In this document: positions 53,707 through 62,121 of the stretch, in pieces
Layout of the letters: the number at the start of each line of letters is the position of its first letter
Position numbering within the stretch: the stretch's first letter is position 1
Source: Lachnospiraceae bacterium
GTDB lineage: Bacteria; Bacillota; Clostridia; Lachnospirales; Lachnospiraceae
DNA: 64,000 nt
Reading direction: 5' to 3'
Assembly: GCA_017615545.1 (NCBI GenBank)
Contig: JAFZZY010000007.1
Coordinates: 96,720-160,719 of the forward strand
Notes under the pieces: generated by a model
What the model was told of the DNA's origin: nothing
Database searches by the model: none
The model's input: only the letters and a program-made list of their open reading frames with translations
Program-made: the position numbers and the translations under genes

Positions 53707-54563
53707 TCCACTACCTCGATCGATATTTTTCCAAGACGTCCGGAGCGATAGTCATCCAGGATCATATTGGAAACTCTCTTCATGTCGGGATCCCCGCCTT
53801 TCACCAGGCAGGACTTTTTGATCGCTATCTCTTCAATGATCTCGTGAGGCTTTTTACCCTCGCACGATACTTCGTAACGCTTCGTCAGCGCATCGGGAAA
53901 ACGAACGAGAAGCTCCTCTATAAAATGCATACAAAGTTCTTCTTTGTTGATGATATCATCGTTAATGGATCCGATGTAAGCGAGATGCATGCCTACGATG
54001 GGATCTTCAAATTTCGGCCACAACAGACCGGGCGTATCGAGCAACTCCAACTTGCTGTCAATGCGGATCCATTGATTTCCCTTCGTCACACCGGGTTTAT
54101 TGCCCGTTTTTGCAACGGTCTTACCGGAAAATGAATTGATAAACGTGGACTTACCGACATTCGGAATGCCGACCACCATGGCCCGGATCGGGCGATTTAA
54201 GATGCCGCGCCGTTTATCCCGCTCGATCTTTTCTTTGCAGGCTTCCTGTGCGGCGGCGACCACTTTTTTCATCTGTGAGCGGGTTCTCGCATCGAGGGCG
54301 ACAACACCGATGTTCTGCGCAGCGAAATACTGGATCCACCGAGCGTTCTCACTGTCTTCCGACAGATCGGATTTATTCAGCAGGATGAGGCGGGACTTCT
54401 GTCCGGCCAGTTTGTCGATCTCCGGATTCCGGCTGCTCCGCACAACGCGGGCATCGACGATCTCGATGACCAGATCGATCAACTTCATATCTTCCTGCAT
54501 AAGGCGCCGGGCTTTTGCCATATGGCCCGGATACCATTGGATATTCGGTTTATTTTCACTCAT
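53703..54563 (-). CDS. rbgA: Ribosome biogenesis GTPase RbgA (YlqF)
   Basis: A 286-residue circularly permuted GTPase. G4 (LLNKSDL) comes before G1 (GIPNVGKSTFIN) and G3 (DTPG). The start WYPGHMAKARRLM is diagnostic. RbgA drives late 50S assembly. It lies between two signal peptidase genes. It is 18 bp downstream of the second lepB and overlaps the first by 4 bp. Confidence 0.96.
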   Translation of the reverse strand: MSENKPNIQWYPGHMAKARRLMQEDMKLIDLVIEIVDARVVRSSRNPEIDKLAGQKSRLILLNKSDLSEDSENARWIQYFAAQNIGVVALDARTRSQMKKVVAAAQEACKEKIERDKRRGILNRPIRAMVVGIPNVGKSTFINSFSGKTVAKTGNKPGVTKGNQWIRIDSKLELLDTPGLLWPKFEDPIVGMHLAYIGSINDDIINKEELCMHFIEELLVRFPDALTKRYEVSCEGKKPHEIIEEIAIKKSCLVKGGDPDMKRVSNMILDDYRSGRLGKISIEVVE

Positions 54564-54581
54564 GGAACCGTTCTCCTTTAT

Positions 54582-55130
54582 TCAAGGGATGAACCTGGCC
54601 TTCTTAATAGGCAGGATCACGCTCCAGGGTTTTCCTATGATCTGATTCTTTGTTACCAGACCCACCGCCTGGTTGCGGCTGTCTTCCGAGTGCTGCGGAT
54701 TATCCCCGAGCACGTAATAAGAATCCGCTGGAAGGGTCACCGCTCCGGACGACGAACGTGTTGTGGATGAAAGCGGCGTCATATAGGACGGCAATGTCAG
54801 CGGCGCATCATTGATGTAGATCACGCCATCTAAGATCTTCACCGTCTCGCCCGGCAGACCGATCACACGTTTGATCGTGCGGTTGCCATTCTCCAGTTCA
54901 AACAGAACGGGCTCAAAACGCTCCGGATCACGAACCATATAGATCGCACGATTGATCAGAACGACCTCTTCGTCCTCGATCTGCGGCGCCATGGAACTTC
55001 CGACCATCGAAAACCGGCTGCCGAAGATATGTCCGAGAAACAGAACGCAGGCAGCCACCGTAAAGATATGCATCAGCAGGATCAAAGTATGCAGTCCCCG
55101 TCTGGAATTTGTATCGTCGTAAAGTTTCAT
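54582..55130 (-). CDS. lepB: Signal peptidase I (second copy)
   Basis: A 182-residue membrane protease. It has a short N-terminus, one helix (about 15-36), the serine motif VGSSMAPQI, the lysine motif TIKRVIGLPGE and the LGDNPQHSEDSR box. It shares the family motifs with the copy at 53062 but has a shorter N-terminus and different loops, so the two may serve different substrates. It lies downstream of rplS across a hairpin terminator. Confidence 0.94.
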   Translation of the reverse strand: MKLYDDTNSRRGLHTLILLMHIFTVAACVLFLGHIFGSRFSMVGSSMAPQIEDEEVVLINRAIYMVRDPERFEPVLFELENGNRTIKRVIGLPGETVKILDGVIYINDAPLTLPSYMTPLSSTTRSSSGAVTLPADSYYVLGDNPQHSEDSRNQAVGLVTKNQIIGKPWSVILPIKKARFIP

Positions 55131-55159
55131 ATTCCACCCAAATGCAGATCTTTTCTTAC

Positions 55160-55190
55160 AAAATAAGGACAGAATCTTTTGACTCTGTCC
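55160..55190 (-). terminator. Terminator after rplS
   Basis: The minus strand reads GGACAGAGTC, a 4-nt AAAA loop region, then a T/C-matched GATTCTGTCC followed by TTATTTTGT. The stem is about 8-10 bp, within 55167-55190. It separates rplS from the second lepB. Confidence 0.8.
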
Positions 55191-55248
55191 TCCATGAAGC
55201 TCGTAATCAACGAGTCAAACAATGAATGCCGTAATGGCTGTACTTCAA

Positions 55249-55596
55249 TTATTTAACCAGTTCCTTAACCTTAGCTTTCTTACCGATGCGATCTCTGAGG
55301 TAAAGAAGCTTAGCACGGCGAACCTTACCGGTACGTACTACTTCGATCTTCTCTACACGAGGAGAATGAAGCGGCCATGTCTTCTCAACGCCAACGCCGT
55401 TGGAGTTCTTACGAACGGTAAATGTCTCACGGAAACCACCGTTCTGTCTCTTAACTACGGTACCCTCGAAGATCTGGATTCTTTCGCGGTTTCCTTCCTT
55501 GATCTTAGCGTAAACCTTAACGGTATCGCCGATGTTGAAAGAAGGGATGTCTGTCTTGAGCTGCTCCTGCTCAATGCTCTTGATAATGTCGTTCAT
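55249..55596 (-). CDS. rplS: 50S ribosomal protein L19
   Basis: A 115-residue protein from ATG 55594-55596 behind AGGAGGT. The L19 core is [50 protein letters not shown] and [12 protein letters not shown]19 lies at the 30S-50S interface. It follows trmD by about 120 bp, the usual trmD-rplS order. Confidence 0.98.
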   Translation of the reverse strand: MNDIIKSIEQEQLKTDIPSFNIGDTVKVYAKIKEGNRERIQIFEGTVVKRQNGGFRETFTVRKNSNGVGVEKTWPLHSPRVEKIEVVRTGKVRRAKLLYLRDRIGKKAKVKELVK

Positions 55597-55715
55597 ATGC
55601 GACCTCCTGAATATTGATATGAGACGTTCATAGCATCCATCCATAGTGACACCAGCGGACCATCACATTAACTTCTAAAGTTTAGCATGGTTTCTCTTAA
55701 ATTGCAAGAGGAAAA

Positions 55716-56480
55716 TCATGATTTTTCTTCATTTTGATCTTTTTCCTGTTCTTCCCTGAGGGATTTCAGGAATTTCTGTTCTTTCGGAGTGAGGTTCGCC
55801 CGCTCCAAAAGATCGGGCCTGCGCTCCAGCGTGCGGCGTATCGACTGCTGTCTGCGCCAGGTCTCGATGTTCAGGTGATGTCCCGATAAAAGGACGTCCG
55901 GAACACGCTTGCCGAGAAATTCTTCCGGCCGCGTATACTGCGGATATTCCAGCAGATTGTCATGGAAACTCTCTACGTCTGCTGAGGTATCATTGCCCAA
56001 AACGCCCGGGACCAGACGGGAAATGCAATCCATCAGGATCATGGCAGGTAGTTCTCCGCCCGTAAGCACATAATCGCCGATCGAAATATGGTCCGTCACA
56101 CACAGTTCCAGCGCTCTCTCATCGATGCCCTCGTAGTGTCCGCACAGGAAAATGATATCCGAGTGTCCTGCCAGTTCTTCTGCGATGCTCTGGTTGAAGA
56201 CGCGTCCCTGAGGGTTCAGGTACACCACAGGTGTATCCGCAGGCAGATCTTTCTTTACGTCCTGCACACAGTCATAGACCGGCTGGGGTCCCATGACCAT
56301 GCCGGCGCCACCTCCATACGGATAGTCGTCGACCTTGTTGTGCTTTTTATCCGCTGTATAAGCGCGGATGTCGATCGCATCGATCTGGATGAGATCTTTC
56401 TCCACGGCACGTTTCGTTATGCTGTTGTTCATGCCCGAAACGATCATCTCGGGGAATAAAGTAAGTACATGAAAATGCAT
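55716..56480 (-). CDS. trmD: tRNA (guanine(37)-N(1))-methyltransferase TrmD
   Basis: A 254-residue knotted methyltransferase. It has MHFHVLTLFPEM, the YPYGGGAGMVM strand, LCGHYEGIDERALE and the knot region ISIGDYVLTGGELPAMI. It methylates G37 of tRNAs to keep the reading frame. It begins 12 bp after rimM. Confidence 0.98.
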   Translation of the reverse strand: MHFHVLTLFPEMIVSGMNNSITKRAVEKDLIQIDAIDIRAYTADKKHNKVDDYPYGGGAGMVMGPQPVYDCVQDVKKDLPADTPVVYLNPQGRVFNQSIAEELAGHSDIIFLCGHYEGIDERALELCVTDHISIGDYVLTGGELPAMILMDCISRLVPGVLGNDTSADVESFHDNLLEYPQYTRPEEFLGKRVPDVLLSGHHLNIETWRRQQSIRRTLERRPDLLERANLTPKEQKFLKSLREEQEKDQNEEKS

Positions 56481-56492
56481 AGAAACTCCTCG

Positions 56493-57005
56493 TTAATCGT
56501 CCAGCAGACCTTTCAGGATGTGGACACGGCAAATGCCTTCCTCCAGGTCGATGTCCAGAATACAGTCATCGATCGCAGGCAAAAGCACCTCTTTGTTTTC
56601 GGGCGTCGTAACGATGTAGACATCATTGGCCCCGGTCTCCATGACATCGGTCAATGTACCGAGGACCTGCTCTTCGTCCGTCACGACCTTCAGGCCGATC
56701 AGGTCGCCGATGTAATACTCGCCCTCTTCGAGCGGTACCGCATCCTCACGGCGTACATACAGTTCGGCATTGCGATACAAAGCCGCCTGCTCGACGGTCT
56801 CGATCTCCTGCATCTTGACGATGACCTGATTCTTGAAATATTTGACACCGGTGATGTGGACCTCCATCTGGCCGGTCCGGTATTTGAGGACGGCCGTCTT
56901 CAGATCGTCAAAACGTCTGGCGTCGTCCGTAGTCGGGAACACCTTTACTTCACCGTGGATCCCGTGTGTCGACGTGATCACGCCGACCCGAAGCAAATCT
57001 TCCAT
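56493..57005 (-). CDS. rimM: 16S rRNA processing protein RimM
   Basis: A 170-residue protein from ATG 57003-57005 behind AGGAGA. The N-terminal RimM domain reads RVGVITSTHGIHGEVKVFPTTDD. A PRC-barrel follows (GEYYIGDLIGLKVVTDEEQVLGTLTDV; LPAIDDCILDIDLEEG). It helps mature the 30S head. The khpA gene lies about 80 bp upstream. Confidence 0.95.
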   Translation of the reverse strand: MEDLLRVGVITSTHGIHGEVKVFPTTDDARRFDDLKTAVLKYRTGQMEVHITGVKYFKNQVIVKMQEIETVEQAALYRNAELYVRREDAVPLEEGEYYIGDLIGLKVVTDEEQVLGTLTDVMETGANDVYIVTTPENKEVLLPAIDDCILDIDLEEGICRVHILKGLLDD

Positions 57006-57087
57006 AAAGTCTCCTAAATCCCGTATAAATGAAAACATCCACCGGGGATGTATAACACATCCGACAGTGGAACATCTTCATTACAAG

Positions 57088-57315
57088 CTAAACGATTTCC
57101 AAAACAACCTTCTTATCTTCCGACGTAGATGCTGCTTTGAGTACGCAACGGATCGCTTTCGCGATGCGGCCTTGCTTACCGATAACCTTGCCCATGTCTG
57201 TGGATGCTACCTTCAGCTCAATCACGATCGTGTCTTCTTTCTCTGTCTGCGTAACGACAACTTCGTCAGGAAGAGTAACCAGTGATTTAGCGATCACTTC
57301 AATCAGTTCCTTCAT
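57088..57315 (-). CDS. khpA: KH-domain RNA-binding protein KhpA (YlqC)
   Basis: A 75-residue protein from ATG 57313-57315 behind GGAGGTG. A single KH domain has the GxxG loop as GKQG (GKVIGKQGRIAKAIR). KhpA with KhpB binds RNA and affects cell size and division. Spacing to rpsP is 33 bp. Confidence 0.95.
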   Translation of the reverse strand: MKELIEVIAKSLVTLPDEVVVTQTEKEDTIVIELKVASTDMGKVIGKQGRIAKAIRCVLKAASTSEDKKVVLEIV

Positions 57316-57348
57316 CCTATACACCTCCAAAAACGGGGGGCAGCAAGA

Positions 57349-57594
57349 TTATTTCTCGATGCCTGCAATCTTCAACAACTTAGCTACGGTCTCGGTAGGC
57401 TGTGCGCCTGTGGAAAGCCACTTCTTTGCAGCCTCTGCGTTAAACTTGATCTCGCTGGGATCTACGTTCGGATTGTAGTAACCGATCTCTTCGATGAAAC
57501 GACCATCTCTGGGTGCTCTCTCATCTGCTACTACTACTCTGTAAAACGGAGACTTCTTCTGTCCCATTCTCTTTAAACGGATCTTAACTGCCAT
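57349..57594 (-). CDS. rpsP: 30S ribosomal protein S16
   Basis: An 81-residue protein with the standard [22 protein letters not shown] start and [10 protein letters not shown] segment. S16 is a primary 16S rRNA-binding assembly protein. It lies downstream of ffh in the conserved ffh-rpsP-khpA-rimM-trmD-rplS order. Confidence 0.98.
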   Translation of the reverse strand: MAVKIRLKRMGQKKSPFYRVVVADERAPRDGRFIEEIGYYNPNVDPSEIKFNAEAAKKWLSTGAQPTETVAKLLKIAGIEK

Positions 57595-57655
57595 TATCTT
57601 TCACCTCCTGAATAAATAACTCTATATCATTAACGCCATTCGGCGGTTAATGCAA

Positions 57656-58981
57656 TTAAAACGGCAACTTAAAGCGGCCTTTTTTGCCGCCCATCATACC
57701 GGGCAGCTGCTTCATCATCTTTTTGGACTGCTCGAAGCCCTTCAGCAATTTGTTGACTTCGGAGATATCCACGCCTGCGCCCTTCGCGATACGGTTCTTG
57801 CGGGACGGATTGATGATGTCTGGGTTTGCGCGTTCCTTCGCTGTCATGGACAGGATGATCGCTTCTACACGATCGATCTGTTTCTCATCGATCTCGGGCA
57901 TCTGCGACATTTTACCGGGCAGGTGCTTCAGGATCTCCATGATACCGCCCATCTTCTTCATCGACTTCATCTGCTCGAGATAGTCGTTGAAGTCGAACTG
58001 CGCGTTGCGCATCTTCTTTTCGAGCTCTTTTGCCTGCTCTTCGCTGACGGTCGCCTCTACCTTCTCGATCAGGGTGAGGACATCACCCATACCGAGGATT
58101 CGGCTGGCCATACGGTCGGGATAAAACTGCTCCAGGTCGGAGAGTTTCTCGCCCATACCTACGTACAGGATCGGCTTGCCGGTAACGGCTCTTACGGACA
58201 ATGCAGCACCACCACGGGTATCACCGTCCATCTTCGTGAGGATCACGCCCTCAACGCCGATCTCATCGTCGAAGGTCTTGGAGACATTGACAGCTTCCTG
58301 ACCGGTCATCGCATCGACAACGAGGATGCTATGGTCGACGTTCAGTTCGCCCTTGATCTCCTTAAGTTCGTTCATCATGTCTTCATCGATCTGCAGACGA
58401 CCTGCGGTATCGATGAACATTACGTTGAAACCGTTTTCTTTTGCATGTGCGTAAGCAGCTTTCGCGATGTTCACCGGACGTACGTCGGTGCCCATGGAAA
58501 ATACTTCCACGCCCTGCTTGCGGCCGTTCGTCTGCAACTGCTCGATCGCAGCCGGACGATAAACGTCACAGGCAACGAGCAGCGGCTTGCGGCCCTTCTG
58601 CTTCATCTTGCCGGCGAGTTTTGCGGCAGTCGTCGTTTTACCGGCACCCTGAAGACCGATCATCATGATGACGGTGACTTCATTGCTCGGACGGAGGGCG
58701 ATCTCCGTTGTCTCGGAACCCATGAGTTTGATCATCTCTTCGTTAACGATCTTGATGACCATCTGGCCCGGGTTCAGACCTGTAAGCACGTCCTGGCCGA
58801 CAGCACGATCGGTTACGGCGTTCATAAACTGTTTAACGACGCGGAAGTTAACGTCCGCCTCGAGAAGGGCCATCTTGACTTCCTTCAGTGCCTCTTTAAC
58901 ATCGGCTTCGGTCAGTCGGCCTTTATTCCGGAGGTTTTTGAAAACGCTCTGGAGTTTTGATGTCAATCCTTCAAATGCCAT
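57656..58981 (-). CDS. ffh: Signal recognition particle protein Ffh
   Basis: A 441-residue GTPase. The N domain is followed by the G domain with GLQGAGKTTTAAKLA, DVYRPAAIEQL, DTAGRL, TKMDGDTRGG and GMGEKLSDLE. A methionine-rich M domain ends the protein (MKKMGGIMEILKHLPGKM; MKQLPGMMGGKKGRFKLPF). It binds signal sequences and SRP RNA, then docks with FtsY, encoded nearby. It begins 10 bp after ylxM. Confidence 0.98.
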   Translation of the reverse strand: MAFEGLTSKLQSVFKNLRNKGRLTEADVKEALKEVKMALLEADVNFRVVKQFMNAVTDRAVGQDVLTGLNPGQMVIKIVNEEMIKLMGSETTEIALRPSNEVTVIMMIGLQGAGKTTTAAKLAGKMKQKGRKPLLVACDVYRPAAIEQLQTNGRKQGVEVFSMGTDVRPVNIAKAAYAHAKENGFNVMFIDTAGRLQIDEDMMNELKEIKGELNVDHSILVVDAMTGQEAVNVSKTFDDEIGVEGVILTKMDGDTRGGAALSVRAVTGKPILYVGMGEKLSDLEQFYPDRMASRILGMGDVLTLIEKVEATVSEEQAKELEKKMRNAQFDFNDYLEQMKSMKKMGGIMEILKHLPGKMSQMPEIDEKQIDRVEAIILSMTAKERANPDIINPSRKNRIAKGAGVDISEVNKLLKGFEQSKKMMKQLPGMMGGKKGRFKLPF

Positions 58982-58991
58982 GGAAACCTCC

Positions 58992-59336
58992 CTATATCAT
59001 TTCACGCATGTGATTGATGATCTGTTCCATCTCCGACACGTCAGCGTCGGGATCGGATGTCTTAATACGCTTTAGTTCAACTTCGATCGCGGTCACGTCC
59101 TTCTTTAACAACAGGAAACGCTCGACCAGATGAAGCTTTTTTTCATAGTTCTCCAGGCTCTTATTGATCCTGTGCAACAGATCGAAAACGCCTTGGCGGG
59201 AAATGCCGCGCAGCGCCGCGATCTCACTCAGGGACAGATCCTGGAAAATGAAATCCTCATATACGGATTTCTGGTGCTCCGTCAGGAGCTCGCCGTAAAA
59301 ATCATACAATAAAGTCTGCTTGAAAATCTCTTCCAT
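58992..59336 (-). CDS. ylxM: YlxM family helix-turn-helix protein
   Basis: A 114-residue protein; the start is ATG 59334-59336 (MEEIFKQTLLYDFYGELLTEHQK). The sigma-70 region-4-like HTH reads DLSLSEIAALRGISRQGVFDLLHRI. YlxM accompanies ffh in Firmicutes and is proposed to act in SRP function. A GTG three codons upstream is an alternative start. It has a strong promoter with an inverted repeat. Confidence 0.93.
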   Translation of the reverse strand: MEEIFKQTLLYDFYGELLTEHQKSVYEDFIFQDLSLSEIAALRGISRQGVFDLLHRINKSLENYEKKLHLVERFLLLKKDVTAIEVELKRIKTSDPDADVSEMEQIINHMREMI

Positions 59337-59385
59337 AATCCTCACCCATGTGCCGGAAACAATCGATTTTTTGCCTGACTTTGCT

Positions 59386-59432
59386 ATCATACACGAGTCA
59401 GAAAGGTTTGTCAAGTGTTTTTTCTTGACAAA
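59386..59432 (-). promoter_or_regulatory. Strong ylxM-ffh operon promoter with -35 inside an inverted repeat
   Basis: On the minus strand TTGACA (59409-59414), a 17 bp spacer and TATGAT (59386-59391). The -35 is one arm of a perfect inverted repeat, TTTGTCAAG (59407-59415) and CTTGACAAA (59424-59432), with an 8-nt spacer. This suggests an operator. The promoter drives ylxM and probably the ffh-to-rplS run. Confidence 0.88.
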
Positions 59433-59469
59433 TTGAAACGAGATGCCCTTTTTGCTTCCCCGACTGAGC

Positions 59470-59621
59470 ATATTTATGCCTAAACGCTATAAAGACATAT
59501 GTTTTAGGCATAACTCAATCAAACTCAATCAGCGCTGATTCGTATGCCTAAACACCACATAAACCAGTGGTTTAGTCATATTTCAGTTCTTTCGTGATGT
59601 TTGGCGAAGTGACCATCGTAT
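59470..59621. repeat. Intergenic stretch with two related hairpins, a direct repeat and a palindrome
   Basis: The 335-bp gap between ylxM and ilvA has no plausible coding frame. It contains hairpin A (arms TATGCCTAAAC at 59475-59485 and 59501-59512) and hairpin B, whose left arm repeats the same 11-mer (59543-59553) and pairs with 59567-59580. Between them are two AACTCAATC copies (59512-59520, 59522-59530) and a 14-bp perfect palindrome AATCAGCGCTGATT (59527-59540). The ilvA terminator hairpin shares the CTAAA stem core. Confidence 0.7.
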
Positions 59622-59662
59622 AAAAAAGTGACTAAAGCCGTGCATACTACAACTTTAGTCAC
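59622..59662 (-). terminator. Terminator of ilvA
   Basis: The minus strand reads GTGACTAAAG (59653-59662), a 15-nt loop, CTTTAGTCAC (59628-59637) and then six T. It begins 9 bp after the ilvA stop codon. Confidence 0.92.
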
Positions 59663-59671
59663 TCAAACCTA

Positions 59672-60892
59672 TTACAGAGTCGGGCGGACGATCTTCGGAC
59701 GATAGCCGCCTTCTTCCAGTGCTTTCATGATCTCTTCTTTATGCTCCGGTCCTTCCGCCTCAACCGTGATACGCAGTTCCACTGCGTTGTTGCGGTTGAT
59801 AGATACGAACTGGTTGTGATCCAGACGAATGACATTACCACGAAGCTTCGCGATCACGCCGGCAACGCCGACCAGCTGGCCCGGCTTATCCGGCAACAGA
59901 ACCGATACCGTAAAGATACGGCTGCGCTGGATGAGGCCCTGCTGAACGACCGTCGACATGGTGATGACATCCATGTTACCGCCGCTCAGAACGGATACGA
60001 CCTTCTTGCCTTCAGCGGGCAGATGCTTCAGCGCCGCAACGGAAAGCAGGCCGGAATTCTCCACGACCATCTTATGATTCTCGATCATGTCGAGGAAGCA
60101 AACGATGAGTTCCTCGTCCTCGATGGTGATGATCTCGTCTACATATTTCTCGATATACGGGAAGAGTTTGTCACCCGGTGTCTTAACGGCAGTACCATCT
60201 GCGATCGTATTGACCGTGGGCAATGTAACGACCTTACCCTCGCGTACGGATTCCTGCATGCAGTTTGCGCCTGCAGGCTCCACGCCGATGATCTTGATCT
60301 TCGGGTTGAGGGTCTTTGCGAGTGTTGCAACGCCGGTGCAAAGACCGCCGCCGCCGATGGGTACCAGGATCGCGTCGACCGTCGGAAGCTCCATGATGAT
60401 CTCCATCGCGATGGTTCCCTGGCCGGTCGCCACCTGCAGATCATTGAACGGATGGATGAAAACATAACCGTTCTCTTCCGCCAGTTTCATCGCATAAGCA
60501 CATGCCTCATCGTAAACGTCTCCGTACAGGATGACCTCGGCGCCGTAGTTCTTCGTGCGGTTTACCTTGATGAGCGGCGTGGTCGTCGGCATGACGATGA
60601 CCGCCTTGCAGCCGTACTTCTTCGCTGCATAGGCTACGCCCTGGGCATGATTGCCCGCGCTGGCCGTGATCAGGCCTTTCGAACGCTCTTCATCGGTCAA
60701 AGTACTGATCTTGTAGTACGCGCCGCGTACCTTATAAGCGCCGGTGTACTGCATGTTTTCCGGCTTGAAATATACCTTGTTTCCGGTCATGGAGCTGAAG
60801 TACTCACTGTACATCAGCTTCGTTTCCAGTGTTACCTTTTTAACCTGCTCTGCCGCTTCTTCAAATGCAGCGAGCGTAAGTGCTTCTTTCAT
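59672..60892 (-). CDS. ilvA: Threonine ammonia-lyase
   Basis: A 406-residue PLP enzyme from ATG 60890-60892 behind GGAGG. It converts threonine to 2-oxobutyrate, the first step to isoleucine. The PLP lysine is in TGAYKVRGAYYKI; the phosphate loop is GGGGLCTG; the ASAGNHAQGVAYAAK block is present. A C-terminal ACT-like domain follows (FTVSVLLPDKPGQLVGVAGVIA). Its start overlaps the ftsY stop region. The clostridial form can be catabolic or biosynthetic. Confidence 0.94.
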   Translation of the reverse strand: MKEALTLAAFEEAAEQVKKVTLETKLMYSEYFSSMTGNKVYFKPENMQYTGAYKVRGAYYKISTLTDEERSKGLITASAGNHAQGVAYAAKKYGCKAVIVMPTTTPLIKVNRTKNYGAEVILYGDVYDEACAYAMKLAEENGYVFIHPFNDLQVATGQGTIAMEIIMELPTVDAILVPIGGGGLCTGVATLAKTLNPKIKIIGVEPAGANCMQESVREGKVVTLPTVNTIADGTAVKTPGDKLFPYIEKYVDEIITIEDEELIVCFLDMIENHKMVVENSGLLSVAALKHLPAEGKKVVSVLSGGNMDVITMSTVVQQGLIQRSRIFTVSVLLPDKPGQLVGVAGVIAKLRGNVIRLDHNQFVSINRNNAVELRITVEAEGPEHKEEIMKALEEGGYRPKIVRPTL

Positions 60893-60909
60893 AATATTGC
60901 CTCCGCCGA

Positions 60910-62109
60910 TCATGCTTCAAACATATAAGGGGACCAATCGAAGGTCTCCGGATCCTCGATCTCTTCTTCGATGGTTGCGGTGACCATTGCCTCCCAGACT
61001 TCGCTTCCGACACCCCAAGCCTTCTGCTTGAAGATGAGGGACAGTTCTTCGAGATCTGCCAGGGAGATAAGTCCGGTTTCTTCGGGCTCGACCACTGCCG
61101 GAACGTTTGCTTCCGGTGCAGCCACAGCAGGCGCTGCTTCGGGCTCCTTAAAGCCGACCATGGTCTCTTCCTCTTCGGGCTCGAATTCGGGCGTCGTAAA
61201 CATCGCGTTTACAAAGTCCTCGGAATCGAATTTCTGAAGATCCTCGATACCTTCACCGACACCGATGTACTTCACGGGAACGCCGAGCTCCGACTGGATC
61301 GCTACGGCGATACCGCCCTTTGCGGTTCCGTCCATCTTCGTCAGGATGATACCGGTGATCTTTGCGACCTCGGTGAACTCCTTCGCCTGCGTGAGGGCGT
61401 TCTGTCCGGTCATACCGTCAAGAACGATCAATGTCTCGCGGAAGGCTTCCGGATACTCTTTATCGATGATGCGGTTGATCTTATTCAACTCGTCCATCAG
61501 GTTCTTCTTATTGTGCAGGCGTCCTGCGGTATCGCAGATCAGCACATCGATCTTCTTCGATTTCGCCGACTGGATCGCGTCGTATACGACAGCGCCGGGA
61601 TCAGCGCCTTCCTGCTGTGCGACCATGGGAACACCGGCACGGTTCGCCCATTCGCCGAGCTGGTCGATCGCACCCGCACGGAATGTATCCGCAGCGGCCA
61701 GCATGACCTTTTTACCCTGGCCCTTCAACTGTGCAGCCAGTTTACCGATCGACGTGGTCTTGCCGACGCCGTTAACGCCGATGACCAGAACGACCGAAGT
61801 CTTCTCCTCGAACTCGTACGCATTGTCCCCGAGATTCATCTTCTCGCGGATATCGTTGATCAGGAGTTCTTTGCACTCCATGGGCTGCTTGATATCGAGC
61901 TCTTCTACCTGCTCCTGCAGACGCTCAATGATGTCCATCGTCGTGCGCACGCCGATATCGGAGGTGATCAGGATCTCCTCGAGTTCCTCATAAAATTCAT
62001 CGTTGATCTTATCCCTGCCCGAGAAAAGCCCGTCGAGTTTCGACAGAATGTTGCTTCGGGTCTTGGACAAACCGTCGAAAAGACGGCGGAACAAACCTTT
62101 TTTTGCCAT
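60910..62109 (-). CDS. ftsY: Signal recognition particle receptor FtsY with C-terminal acidic extension
   Basis: A 399-residue protein. The NG GTPase domain fills about residues 1-304: IGVNGVGKTTSIGKLA, DTFRAGAIDQL, DTAGRLHNKK, TKMDGTAKGG and GVGEGIEDL. The usual N-terminal acidic A domain is nearly absent. Instead about 95 extra residues follow FVNAMF: an acidic Glu/Pro/Ala stretch and then a helical, Trp-bearing segment ending in FDWSPYMFEA. The N-terminus keeps the membrane-binding amphipathic helix. It docks SRP at the membrane. It lies 12 bp after smc. Confidence 0.94.
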   Translation of the reverse strand: MAKKGLFRRLFDGLSKTRSNILSKLDGLFSGRDKINDEFYEELEEILITSDIGVRTTMDIIERLQEQVEELDIKQPMECKELLINDIREKMNLGDNAYEFEEKTSVVLVIGVNGVGKTTSIGKLAAQLKGQGKKVMLAAADTFRAGAIDQLGEWANRAGVPMVAQQEGADPGAVVYDAIQSAKSKKIDVLICDTAGRLHNKKNLMDELNKINRIIDKEYPEAFRETLIVLDGMTGQNALTQAKEFTEVAKITGIILTKMDGTAKGGIAVAIQSELGVPVKYIGVGEGIEDLQKFDSEDFVNAMFTTPEFEPEEEETMVGFKEPEAAPAVAAPEANVPAVVEPEETGLISLADLEELSLIFKQKAWGVGSEVWEAMVTATIEEEIEDPETFDWSPYMFEA

Positions 62110-62121
62110 GATTATCGCTCC

